DNA from: Hirudo medicinalis
Taxonomy: Eukaryota > Annelida > Clitellata > Hirudinida > Hirudinidae
Reading direction: 5' to 3'
DNA: 64,000 bases
NCBI GenBank assembly: GCA_011800805.1
Contig: MPNW01000101.1
Location: forward strand, 218,826 to 282,825
In this document: in pieces, positions 1 through 9,452 of the stretch
Position numbering within the stretch: position 1 is the first letter of the stretch
Layout of the letters: each line of letters opens with the position of its first letter
Translations under genes and position numbers: made by a program
The notes under the pieces: generated by a model
What the model was told of the DNA's origin: nothing
The model's input: only the letters and a program-made list of their open reading frames with translations
The model's database searches: none

Positions 1-1
1 T

Positions 2-859
2 ATAGATGAATCAAATTGTCTGCCATGCTTGCGTGGTTGTAAGACTCTAGAAGTTAGAAACTTGTTACTGAAACAAGATGCAGATGACATGTGCATGATT
101 TGCTTTTCTGATACTCTCTCTAGAGCACCATCTATTCAATTAGCATGTGGTCATGTGTTCCACATGCACTGCTGCGAGAAAATTTTAGTTTCAAAATGGA
201 CAGGTCCCCGCATTACATTCGGATTTTCACTGTGTCCCATTTGCAAAGCTCCTATTTCTCATCCCTCCTTGGATTCTCTTCTAAAACCGATAAAGGATCG
301 ATTCGAAGATGTTCGACGCAAGGCTTTGATGCGCTTAGAATACGAAGGGTTGAGTTGTAGCGAGTCAATAGTTACTCCTGGGTCCATGTATTACAACGAT
401 CCTTCAGGTTATGCCATGCACCGTTACGCTTATTATGTTTGTTCCAAGTGCGATAAGGCTTACTTTGGCGGAGATGTTCGTTGCGAAGACCAGGTAATTG
501 GAGGACCTCAAGCTGCCGAGGGATACGATGCTTCGGAATTAGTTTGCGGTGCATGTTCGGACGTTTCAAGAGCCCAAATTTGTCCGAAGCATGGAGTGGA
601 TTTTTTGGAATACAAGTGCCGCTATTGCTGTTCAGTAGCTGTGTTTTTCTGTTTTGGTACCACGCACTTCTGCAGTGCCTGTCATGATGACTTTCAGAGG
701 ATCACGGCTATTCCTGTCGGTGATTTGCCTGCCTGCCCTGCTGGACCAAAGACTAAGCAGCTGGAAAGTGGACAATGCCCCCTGTCTGTTGCTCATCCTC
801 CAACAGGAACAGAATTTGCTCTTGGTTGTGGCATATGTCGAAATGCTCACACTTTCTAA
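2..859 (+). CDS. MYCBP2: MYCBP2 (Highwire/RPM-1) E3 ubiquitin ligase, C-terminal exon, partial at 5' end
   Basis: MYCBP2/Highwire/RPM-1 is a giant neuronal E3 ligase that limits synapse growth and axon maintenance; it ubiquitinates non-lysine residues by a RING-Cys-relay. The frame is open from base 2, so the exon begins upstream of the window. Counting residues from the codon at 29, a RING domain lies at about 22-72 (CMIC, CGHVFH, CPIC). It is followed by the linker with EDVRRKALMRLEYEGL and then the tandem-cysteine region. The two relay cysteines of the human enzyme (C4520 and C4572) align with TGC at 482-484 and TGT at 650-652. The catalytic Glu aligns with codon 536-538, and the His of the C-x2-C-H motif is present. 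The ending RNAHTF and the TAA at 857-859 match the family C-terminus, so this is the true 3' end of the gene. The next gene on the same strand begins 4.4 kb downstream. Identification is very secure. Confidence 0.96.
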   Translation: MDESNCLPCLRGCKTLEVRNLLLKQDADDMCMICFSDTLSRAPSIQLACGHVFHMHCCEKILVSKWTGPRITFGFSLCPICKAPISHPSLDSLLKPIKDRFEDVRRKALMRLEYEGLSCSESIVTPGSMYYNDPSGYAMHRYAYYVCSKCDKAYFGGDVRCEDQVIGGPQAAEGYDASELVCGACSDVSRAQICPKHGVDFLEYKCRYCCSVAVFFCFGTTHFCSACHDDFQRITAIPVGDLPACPAGPKTKQLESGQCPLSVAHPPTGTEFALGCGICRNAHTF

Positions 860-1006
860 TGCTTTTGAGTCTCCTTCGCACACATTCCTCATTCAAGAAA
901 GTATTCAGTATGCGTGCTTTTGTATCGGTATTTCTACACTTAGTCACCTGAAAACATGATTTGCACCTTGTTAGAAATGCGCGCTGATATCCGTAATATG
1001 TCGTAA

Positions 1007-1012
1007 AATAAA
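1007..1012 (+). other. Polyadenylation signal candidate for MYCBP2
   Basis: AATAAA 148 bases after the MYCBP2 stop codon. A second AATAAA lies at 1181-1186. Either could end the transcript; the sequence alone cannot say which is used. Confidence 0.5.
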
Positions 1013-1186
1013 CTTAAAATGGCTATGGAATTCGAACATTTGATAATTTCTTGCTAATCAGCTAGTGTTTACGTGTTCTCCTGAAATGTTGTATTTCGAA
1101 GACTGTTTTGTTAGTTAAGGTGTATTAACACCAGCGCAAAGTGTGTGTTATACTCTGAATAACGTTTTTTGTTAGTAGTGAATAAA

Positions 1187-3297
1187 ATTAAACCGGAGCT
1201 CCAGCAGCTGTTGCTTTTTTTGTCCCATAGCACAACTTATGTCCATGTTTGAGCAATTGTTAATCTTGTTTGCTGTGGGTAAAGATGAGTAGATTTCATA
1301 ATTTTTACTTATTAATTACTAGATAGTCTGAACAACTTTGAAGTGTAAAAGCCTTTCTTTCTACTCTCTTTGAGACAGCTAGATCTTTTAAACGAGTTTG
1401 AGAATTTGCATAGCTTGTCCATGTCTCAATTTTGCCAAATTGATGAGAACTTAACTAAAACAACTTCCTTCACAATTTCAACTGGTTTACTGAGCAGAAA
1501 AATTGATAAATCCGTCTTATAAACTTTACAACGAATCCTTATGAGGCCTTTGCAACTAGGTACAACTTCATAATCTATTTGCGTCATTTCCTTGTTTATT
1601 TATTTATTTATTTTAATTTTAACAAAATGAGGGTCACGAATGACCACTAGTACAAATTGTAGTGATATAGGTGATAGATAGATGTTGGGTGATGCAAACG
1701 AATAAGAGTTGAAATCATTTAATTGTAAGATGTTTGTTGAGATCGGTGGAAGATATAATAGTCAAGATTGGAATCGAGTTAGGGTTGTTGAGCTAATGAT
1801 TTCGGGGACTGGGAATTCCAGGGTTTGAAGATTCGGTTGACGAAGAAATGTAGCCTATGAGTGGTGGAGCATTTTTCTTGACTTAGGCGGAGGGGATGGT
1901 CACGTGTTCGAGACAATATGAAGTCAGGAAATTCTGGAATAGTGCAGCGAAGCTATGAACTATCTTGTAGCAGAGGCATAAGTCGTGGATGAGGCGTCGA
2001 TGTTCAAGGGTCTTGAGTCCGAGTTGCTGAAGTCTGCTTCTGTAAAATCAATTTTCAATCCTGGAATGACTTTTATGAAAAATTGTTGAACGCGCTCGAT
2101 CTTTGTTATAAGCTGCTTGCTATGGGGGCTTATGGGGGCTCCAAATTGGGGAGCACTATTCGAGGATTGGGCGGACATAGGTGCAATAAGCTCTGGTGAG
2201 AATTTTTTTTCTTGAGCGGAAGGTGAAAGATGTCCAAACTCTAGGAGAAGAATCAATGAAATCTCAGTTTAGAGGCTTGAAATAGTGGATTTTAGCTGAG
2301 CAACTTCATTCATCACTGCTTGTCCACATGTTAAGGAGTAAAAGCAAAATATTAAATTGTCAACGCCGTTCCATTATATATATGTATATTTATTTCCCTC
2401 TCACTTTACCTTGAAAAGTGAACTCGCTGTGAGCAAATTTCATCAGTGAATGTTAGTGTGGGGAATTGAATACAGTAAGTTAAAGAAAGTGGAGAGTCAA
2501 TGGTGAGCTGTTTATATAGACTTTTGAAAACATATACGTTTGGCTGATTAGTAATATTTAGTGAATTCCTAGCATTCCAGGCAAAGAAGTAAGTGACATT
2601 TGATATTGGATTTAGCAAAAACAGGTCTTTAATTTTGAGTTATACGAATGCCCATGGAACCGGGAAATTAATCTGGAAATTAGTTTTTATTTGTATTACT
2701 TTTTTTTTTAAATTGAAAATTAATTTTAAAACCAAGAACTTTTTTTGTTTTTTCCGCGTTTCTCTCTTAACGAGCATATTAAGAAATTGTCTTTTTTATC
2801 AAAACTTCAGTTCCGACAAGTCTATATAATTTTTATAATGGCTTCATCGTCGTCATGTGATAAAGTACTTGTGAATACCAATCTAGGATGTTGACTCTAA
2901 AACCATCAACTCTTGACGGTTTGACCAGAGTCAAAAGTAACAAAGATTTACTTGAATAAATAAATCTAAGTATCCTTGAGTTTATTTAGAGTATACAAAA
3001 AATAAATAATATAATAACATTTATTAACATTGTCTTTAAATAATTATATATGAAATTATACATGCCTAATTATACATGAAATTGAAATCGGTACTGAACG
3101 GGAATTTTGAACGAGACCGAGAATAAATTAATTATTTTCAGACCGGGATTGGTTGGGACAGGAAATAGGTTGTCGGGACCGGGACGGAATGTATCATTTG
3201 TAGCAGACAAAATTTTGAAAGAAGTGCACAAATCATTAACCAAAGAATAGAACATAGAACCCTGTGTTACGCCCAAAGAAACGGGTGCAGAGCAGTG
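1187..3297. other. Intergenic region without a recognised gene
   Basis: AT-rich DNA between MYCBP2 and the repeat block. It holds a short TTTA-rich tract near 1590-1620. A 98-codon minus-strand open frame at 1960-2256 has no recognisable domain and no clear splice context. I see no RNA gene here. Confidence 0.5.
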
Positions 3298-3372
3298 TTA
3301 TTTCAGTTAGGACTTTTCAGTTAGAGTTTGAGTTACAGTTAGTACTTTCCGGTTACAGTTAAAGTTACAGTT
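3298..3372. repeat. Degenerate GTTACA/GTTAGA short tandem repeat, left of the gap
   Basis: A run of hexamer-like units built on AGTTA (AGTTAGAGTT, AGTTACAGTTAG, GGTTACAGTT). The same unit type resumes at 4581-4692 on the other side of the N gap, so the unsequenced DNA probably lies within or near this repeat. Confidence 0.7.
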
Positions 3373-3468
3373 AACTTTACACTATCTTTCCAGAATGTCA
3401 AATGAAACTCAAACGAAACATAACAATAGAAACAAAAAAGTGGAACAAATAGAAAACAATATTGGCGT

Positions 3469-3660
3469 GCAGGCTGGCCGAATGGGTTACGTTCCTGCAT
3501 ACGGCGGTAATGGCAACAGTCGTAATGTGTCGTGTTCGAAACCCAGCCTGCACTGCCGCAAGCGCCCTTGGGAAGGATCGCTATGTAAATGGTTGACAAG
3601 AAGCGCCTCTGACGCTATGCATATGGCGCTATATAAATGAAGTACATTTACATTTACATA
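3469..3660 (+). mobile_element. SINE-like dispersed element, copy 1 (tail type A)
   Basis: The head, 3469-3551, is 83 nt. It starts GCAGGCTG and ends with the exact complement CAGCCTGC. Inside are an A-box-like TGGCCGAATGG and a B-box-like GTTCGAAACC, the internal RNA polymerase III promoter elements of tRNA genes. The 83-nt length suits a class II tRNA (Leu or Ser) as ancestor. The body follows to about 3595. The tail then runs GCGCCTCTGACGCTATGC to TATATAAATG and an ACATTT-rich end. The same head plus tail recurs inverted at 19954-20106. The tRNA origin is inference, because the T-arm is not intact. Confidence 0.75.
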
Positions 3661-3712
3661 TTAAAAAATGTAGCAGAAGAACAAGTCATAACATAGTTAC
3701 AATGAAGTAAAG

Positions 3713-4580
3713 NNNNNNNNNNNNNNNNNNNNNNNNNNNNNNNNNNNNNNNNNNNNNNNNNNNNNNNNNNNNNNNNNNNNNNNNNNNNNNNNNNNNNNNN
3801 NNNNNNNNNNNNNNNNNNNNNNNNNNNNNNNNNNNNNNNNNNNNNNNNNNNNNNNNNNNNNNNNNNNNNNNNNNNNNNNNNNNNNNNNNNNNNNNNNNNN
3901 NNNNNNNNNNNNNNNNNNNNNNNNNNNNNNNNNNNNNNNNNNNNNNNNNNNNNNNNNNNNNNNNNNNNNNNNNNNNNNNNNNNNNNNNNNNNNNNNNNNN
4001 NNNNNNNNNNNNNNNNNNNNNNNNNNNNNNNNNNNNNNNNNNNNNNNNNNNNNNNNNNNNNNNNNNNNNNNNNNNNNNNNNNNNNNNNNNNNNNNNNNNN
4101 NNNNNNNNNNNNNNNNNNNNNNNNNNNNNNNNNNNNNNNNNNNNNNNNNNNNNNNNNNNNNNNNNNNNNNNNNNNNNNNNNNNNNNNNNNNNNNNNNNNN
4201 NNNNNNNNNNNNNNNNNNNNNNNNNNNNNNNNNNNNNNNNNNNNNNNNNNNNNNNNNNNNNNNNNNNNNNNNNNNNNNNNNNNNNNNNNNNNNNNNNNNN
4301 NNNNNNNNNNNNNNNNNNNNNNNNNNNNNNNNNNNNNNNNNNNNNNNNNNNNNNNNNNNNNNNNNNNNNNNNNNNNNNNNNNNNNNNNNNNNNNNNNNNN
4401 NNNNNNNNNNNNNNNNNNNNNNNNNNNNNNNNNNNNNNNNNNNNNNNNNNNNNNNNNNNNNNNNNNNNNNNNNNNNNNNNNNNNNNNNNNNNNNNNNNNN
4501 NNNNNNNNNNNNNNNNNNNNNNNNNNNNNNNNNNNNNNNNNNNNNNNNNNNNNNNNNNNNNNNNNNNNNNNNNNNNNNNN
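3713..4580. other. Assembly gap (868 N)
   Basis: Continuous N run. AGTTA-type tandem repeats lie on both sides, so the true length and content are unknown. Confidence 0.99.
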
Positions 4581-4692
4581 AGTTAAAGTTATAGTTATAG
4601 TTATTTGGGCGCGGTCAGTTATAGTTATAGTTACGGTTAACTGATTTGGTTTCCGTCAGTTATTAGAGTTTTCAGTTACAGTTATAGTTAAT
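4581..4692. repeat. AGTTATA/AGTTACA short tandem repeat, right of the gap
   Basis: Units such as AGTTATAGTTATAG and GTTACAGTTATAGTTA continue the repeat seen before the gap, interrupted by short unique stretches near 4605-4620 and 4645-4665. Confidence 0.75.
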
Positions 4693-5240
4693 AGAATTAA
4701 CACTAGTGCAGAGGAAGATGAGAAATTAATAAACGAAACCAACTGACTCCGGGGGGTGGGGGTGGACAAGGGGCGCCCCTCCTGACTTTTGGTGAGAATA
4801 AAAAAAAATAGGTCATCTCATTAAGTTGTTTCCTTCCCAGGAAAAATCTGAAATGACGATCCTGCCCAGAGATAAACCAAAACGGCGAAGTCCTTTTACT
4901 TACCAAGCATGTTTGGTGGAGATGCTTAAAAAGTGATTTTTAGGATTGAGTAGAGAATGGCGTGATGACTAATTCAGTTCTATACTTTAAAGCCGCTTGT
5001 TATAATTTGAACATCCTAAAGCTCCCCATCTGATGGAAGACTTAACTGTTTACTTAACTTAACTGTTAGGAAAAGAATGGTTTCAATATATCGAGACGTA
5101 TTCGTGTGATTAATTTTGCAAGAGTTTTCATCTTCCGTGCGTTCATTTATGTTGGCAGCGACGCCATGCATTCTTGCGTTCAAATAAGACCTTGCTGTGC
5201 CTGTATTGATTTGACGCTGCGCTCTGTTTGTATCAAGAGG

Positions 5241-8200
5241 ATGGATCATCAATTTGACTGGCAAATTAATAAATCATTGGAAGACACTAATTTGTGAGTA
5301 TATTTGTTCATTCTTTATTCTAGTGCTTGTTTAAAGATTGAAGCAGTTGTTACGATTAAGCATAGCACGTGATCAAATTTTTACAAATATTTCTCAATTA
5401 ACAAGACACTGGACTGCAAGAAAATGTAAAAAACTGTAATTAGTGAAATCTGAAATGTATGTGTAGCTTTTCTTCTAAAATCAGATAAATAGAAAAATTC
5501 AGTTTAGTGACAAGATGTCATGGATGCTTTAATATTTACATCATTTTCCAAGATATCACATTATCTTAATCTTCATCCATTACACACAAAGTTTCACTGA
5601 AAATTTAAAAGTTTCATTATTTCAAGCGACTATTTTTCCATATAGGGAATCATTATAATTTTGTTTCTTCAGATACATGCTAGAAAATAGCATAGCTTGT
5701 GATGTTTCGTTCCTGTTAGGATTTGATGAATTAAATTCTTGCGACATAAAGGCTCACAAGTTCATGTTAGTATCCCGTAATCCAGTATTTTATGCCATGT
5801 TCATAAATGAAAATTCCGAGTCTCAAATAAAGATACCAGATGTAGAGCCTGAAGCTTTTAGATCAATTTTAAGGTGAGAAAGAATTTAACCAATCTCAAA
5901 ATCCGAGTAATAAGGTTATTTGTCTGCAGATTTCTGTATGCAGGTGACTGCACATTAACATTAGACAATGTCTTATCAATTCTCTACACCAGCAAGAAAT
6001 ATATGATAACAAATCTCACTGAAAAATGCAAATTATTTTTGGAGGAGAACATAAACACTGAAAATGTTTGTCTGATTTACGAACAAAGCATATTTTACGA
6101 GGAGAAGGATTTATTTAAAAAGTGTCAAACTTATTTAGAGAATAAAACTGATGAAATTATATCATCACCAGCATTTTTGAGCATTTCAGGTTTGTTACAC
6201 CAATCACCATTCCATCTCTAAAATGACAAAAAGGTTGCATAGCTAAATTAAATCGTTCATTTAAATCCAGCCAAAATATTATAGTGGTATTTGTTCTTGT
6301 GAATAGTAGGCGTATGTGTGTATGTGAGTGTGTTAATTAACGTCCATTTCATTACTAGATGATATATCGTAACTGACAACAAGTTAATATACATGTACAT
6401 GGTCACTAAGCGAGAGAGAGTGCGAGCTTATTTATTTATTTATTTGATTAAAGTCCATTGCATAACTAAGATGATTTGGACTGAGAGTGCGAGCGTAGTA
6501 GTAGTAGTAGTAGTAGTAGTATTTTATTAATGTCCGCATCATAACATAATGAATAGGACAACAACGAAGACAACAGAAGGTAAAAGCAACAACAAAGACA
6601 ACAACAACAAAAGTTCATAATGTGATAGATGGTCAAATCAGATTTAGGCGATTTTTATAAATCCACTGGTATATATTAGCTCCACATTAGCAGTATTGCT
6701 AAGCATGGAACTCAACTCCAGTGGATTTATTTTGTCCCTTATTGCTCTTCTCAGGTTTGATTGGGCCGGACATTCCATTAGGAAATGCTGGACAGTCTCA
6801 CCTTCCTGAGGACAGGTTTGGCATTTACCGTCTGCGTGACGCCTCATCTTAAAGAGGTGTCGATTTAGAGCGCATTTTCCAAGACGGAGTTTAGAGATCA
6901 AAGTCTCCTTCCTTGAGGCACATTGGAATTTGCTCTTCACCGACACTCTTTTCTCCACTAGCTTATAGTGCTTCTNAAGAGGTGTCGATTTAGAGCGCAT
7001 TTTCCAAGACGGAGTTTAGAGATCAAAGTCTCCTTCCTTGAGGCACATTGGAATTTGCTCTTCACCGACACTCTTTTCTCCACTAGCTTATAGTGCTTCT
7101 CTTCTTTGTCATCCCATCTGGTCTGCAATTGCTGCAGGACATTTTGGTCGATGATCCCCTTTACGTCCACATTGTTGCCGGAATCCAGCACTCAGTTGTA
7201 TCCTTGGTTGTAGCAGCTTTTGCCAAGGCATCCGCTTGCTCATTTCCAGGAATTCCAACATGGGCAGGTACCCAGACCAGTGTGACTTCTTTGCCTTGTT
7301 CTTGAAACTCTGAAATAGTGGAAAGAATTCTGTAAACATCGGGGTCGTTATAGGCATTGTTGCTTTCTTCCAAGTTCATCAGAGAACTCAGGGAGTCAGT
7401 GAAAATTACTAAGTTAAGGATTTCCCCCTGGTAGGATTCATTCACGTTGCCTTGAGGTGTGCCGTTTTCCAGGTGATGGGTGAGAGTGCGAGCGGTAGCC
7501 AGAGGCCCTTTATAGTCGACATTCTATTGTCTTCTGGCGCGCTCCACTCTGATTGGCTTTCACCACAATAGTTACAAAGCCCCCAAAGTTGATCATGCGC
7601 ACCCTATACTCATCCGAGCTAGTTGAGACATCATTGAGAAACCCGATCATTGCACATCGATGTGCGAAGTCTCTTTATGAATTTCGTCTTTGAGAACGAA
7701 CATTACAATTGCTGACCATATCATCATACAATTGTAAAGATAATGTAATATAATATACTTCAAAATTACAATTTAAAATTATGTTGCAGCAAATACGCTC
7801 GAACATATTTTGGGTCTTTCGATGGTGTCTGTAGCTGAAATTGAACTATATAAGGCCTGTGTCAAATGGGGGGAGCATGAGTGCAAGAGGAAGTACCTCG
7901 ATCCTCACGATATTGACAATATGAGAAAAGTTCTCAGTAAACCACTTCGTCTCATTCATTTTCCAGCGATGTCCTTGCAAGAATTTGCTGAGATCTCAAA
8001 GGCGGGAATTTTGACTCCAGAAGACAGGTGAATTTCAAATATAGGGATAGTGGTAATGGTTAAATAAAAATATAAAAAAATAGTTTCCTACTTCTTTGAA
8101 CAATTTTAAACTGCGGTTCGTGAAAATATTTTTGTTAGAATGAAAAGATAATAATTTCTTAACTGCCGCAGGTGTTCTATATTTGAGAATTTGGCTTTGC

Positions 8201-8784
8201 CAGAAAGTGATAAAACTCTTTGCTCACCTACGTTAAATTATCCTCTAACAAGAAGATTGAAACCCGAACCACTTGTCTTGAATCGCTTCACTCAGTTCTG
8301 CAAAAGTAATGTTTATTCAGGTGACTGCAGCATGATGAGGATGCTTTGCGACAAGAACATCTCACTCAAAGGGTTTGGAATCAGCAGTTCATCTGACTTC
8401 GATCCTCTCCAGGAGGTTCAGGTCGAGTCAACTCATTCTATTTCAGATATATTTTAGACATAAATATACTCTATAAATATTTTTGATTATCAGATCGCAA
8501 TTAAGCAAGATCGAGTCTTTTTACTCAACAAAACTTACTTCGTCAACGATGATATGAAAAATCATGTCGTCAGAGTCATGATTGAATCAGATGTTCATTT
8601 GCAACCAAAGACCCTTTATTCCGTCATCATAACTTTTACCTTCTCGGGAGAACACGATCAAGGCATCTGCAGAAGAGGCAAAGGAGGCTCCAAAATAATA
8701 AATTTCGAACATTTTACCTTTGAGTTCGACAGACCTGATTCTGGAGGATTAATAACTGAAATAATATTCACTAATGCGGATTAA
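5241..8784 (+). CDS. BTB-BACK-PHR domain protein (BTBD1/2/3/6 family)
   Basis: Six exons: 5241-5293, 5673-5873, 5930-6189, 7790-8027, 8172-8421, 8494-8784. They join in frame to 430 residues. The start is the ATG opening MDHQFDWQ, because the DWQ segment just before the BTB domain is conserved in the family; an upstream in-frame ATG at 5166 is possible. The BTB/POZ domain has IACDVSFLLG, KAHKFMLVSRNPVFYAMF and IPDVEPEAFRSILRFLYAG. A BACK-like region follows (LYKACVKWGEHECKR). Exons 5 and 6 encode the PHR domain, with RFTQFCKSN, GFGISSSSDF and the ending GGLITEIIF. Relatives act as substrate adaptors for Cullin-3 ubiquitin ligases; by homology this protein should too. Which of BTBD1, 2, 3 or 6 it corresponds to cannot be settled here. 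The PHR domain looks divergent. Intron 3 (6190-7789) carries a decayed LINE on the opposite strand. Confidence 0.9.
6496..6521. repeat. (TAG)n microsatellite
   Basis: About nine uninterrupted TAG units within intron 3 of the BTB gene. It lies just beyond the 3' side of the minus-strand LINE fragment and could be its tail region. An AAC-rich stretch follows at 6555-6612. Confidence 0.8.
6640..7470 (-). mobile_element. Decayed non-LTR retrotransposon, RNase H and C-terminal zinc-finger part
   Basis: Reading on the minus strand, 7445 to about 7200 encodes an RNase H-like domain (IFTDSLSSLMNL, then VTLVWVPAHVGIPGNEQAD). After a frame change near 7190, 7100-6700 encodes a C-terminal region with LRLGKCALNRHL and a CCHC-like finger (C-x2-C, H-x4-C in QTCPQEGETVQHFLMECP). 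This order is typical of Jockey/I-type LINE ORF2 ends. The frameshift and missing reverse transcriptase make it a dead fragment. It sits in intron 3 of the BTB gene, antisense to it. Confidence 0.85.
6852..7100. other. Exact 124-bp duplication around a single N (probable assembly artefact)
   Basis: Bases 6852-6975 are repeated exactly at 6977-7100, separated only by the N at 6976. It begins AAGAGGTGTCGA and ends AGTGCTTCT. Such a structure arises when two overlapping contigs are abutted instead of merged, so the true intron is probably 125 bases shorter. Confidence 0.9.
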
Positions 8785-9010
8785 GAATAGATAAATTTTA
8801 TAGATCACATTTTAAAAGAAATTGAAAGCTTATTCGTTAGGGAATGTAGCTGTTGCGATGGCAGCTAAAGGCATAAATCATGTCCGGCTAATTTAGTAGA
8901 TCCTAGTAAATAAGTTTATTTGTGGACGTCTTGAAGTTTTCCATGTTTGATACATCAAGAACAACGTGGATTGTTTACAAGCCTTCCAAAGTAAAAGTTC
9001 TGCTGGTATT

Positions 9011-9179
9011 CAGGGCCGCCGACAGAAATTTCGGGCCCCTATGTTATGATAATATGGTAATGGTAGAGCAAAAAAAGGTCACGATTGCAATATTCTGATA
9101 TTTTAAAACCCGAGCGGACCCAGAAAAATTGCCGGGCCCCTGGACTCTTGCCTCCCTGCCCCCACTCGCGATGGCCCTG
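9011..9179. mobile_element. hAT-like MITE, copy 1
   Basis: About 169 bp starting CAGGGCCGCC and ending GATGGCCCTG, so the ends are short inverted repeats (CAGGGCC/GGCCCTG). A second copy lies at 44465-44643. Shared internal blocks include CAGAAATTTCG, TTTTAAAACCC, AAAAATTGCCGG and TGGACTCTTGCCTC. No transposase is encoded. No clear target duplication is seen at this copy. Confidence 0.7.
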
Positions 9180-9452
9180 TAGTATCAGTTGCTTCAGGAA
9201 ATGCTATATTTGCTTGAATAATAGGATGAGTTTTTGTGGCTAATAAATTTAATTAACAAATTGATACTCAGTGGTAAAATTATTTCCGCTTAACTTAAAA
9301 GATTTTGCAAAGGTTACAGAACACACCAAAAAGCCGGTAGAATCCTTGGTAACCAACTGAAATGTTGGAAGTTAAGTGACAACTTGGTTCGAGTGTTAAT
9401 GAGATAAATTAATTTAAATTTCTCAAAAACTACAAGAGTTTGAAGTTTAAAA

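Noticed and set aside
1960..2256. 98-codon open frame on the minus strand
   Set aside because: No domain, no repeats and no supporting splice or promoter context; such a length can occur by chance.
3469..3551. Functional tRNA gene
   Set aside because: The A and B boxes and the end stem are present, but the T-arm and a proper anticodon arm do not form; it recurs as part of a longer dispersed element.
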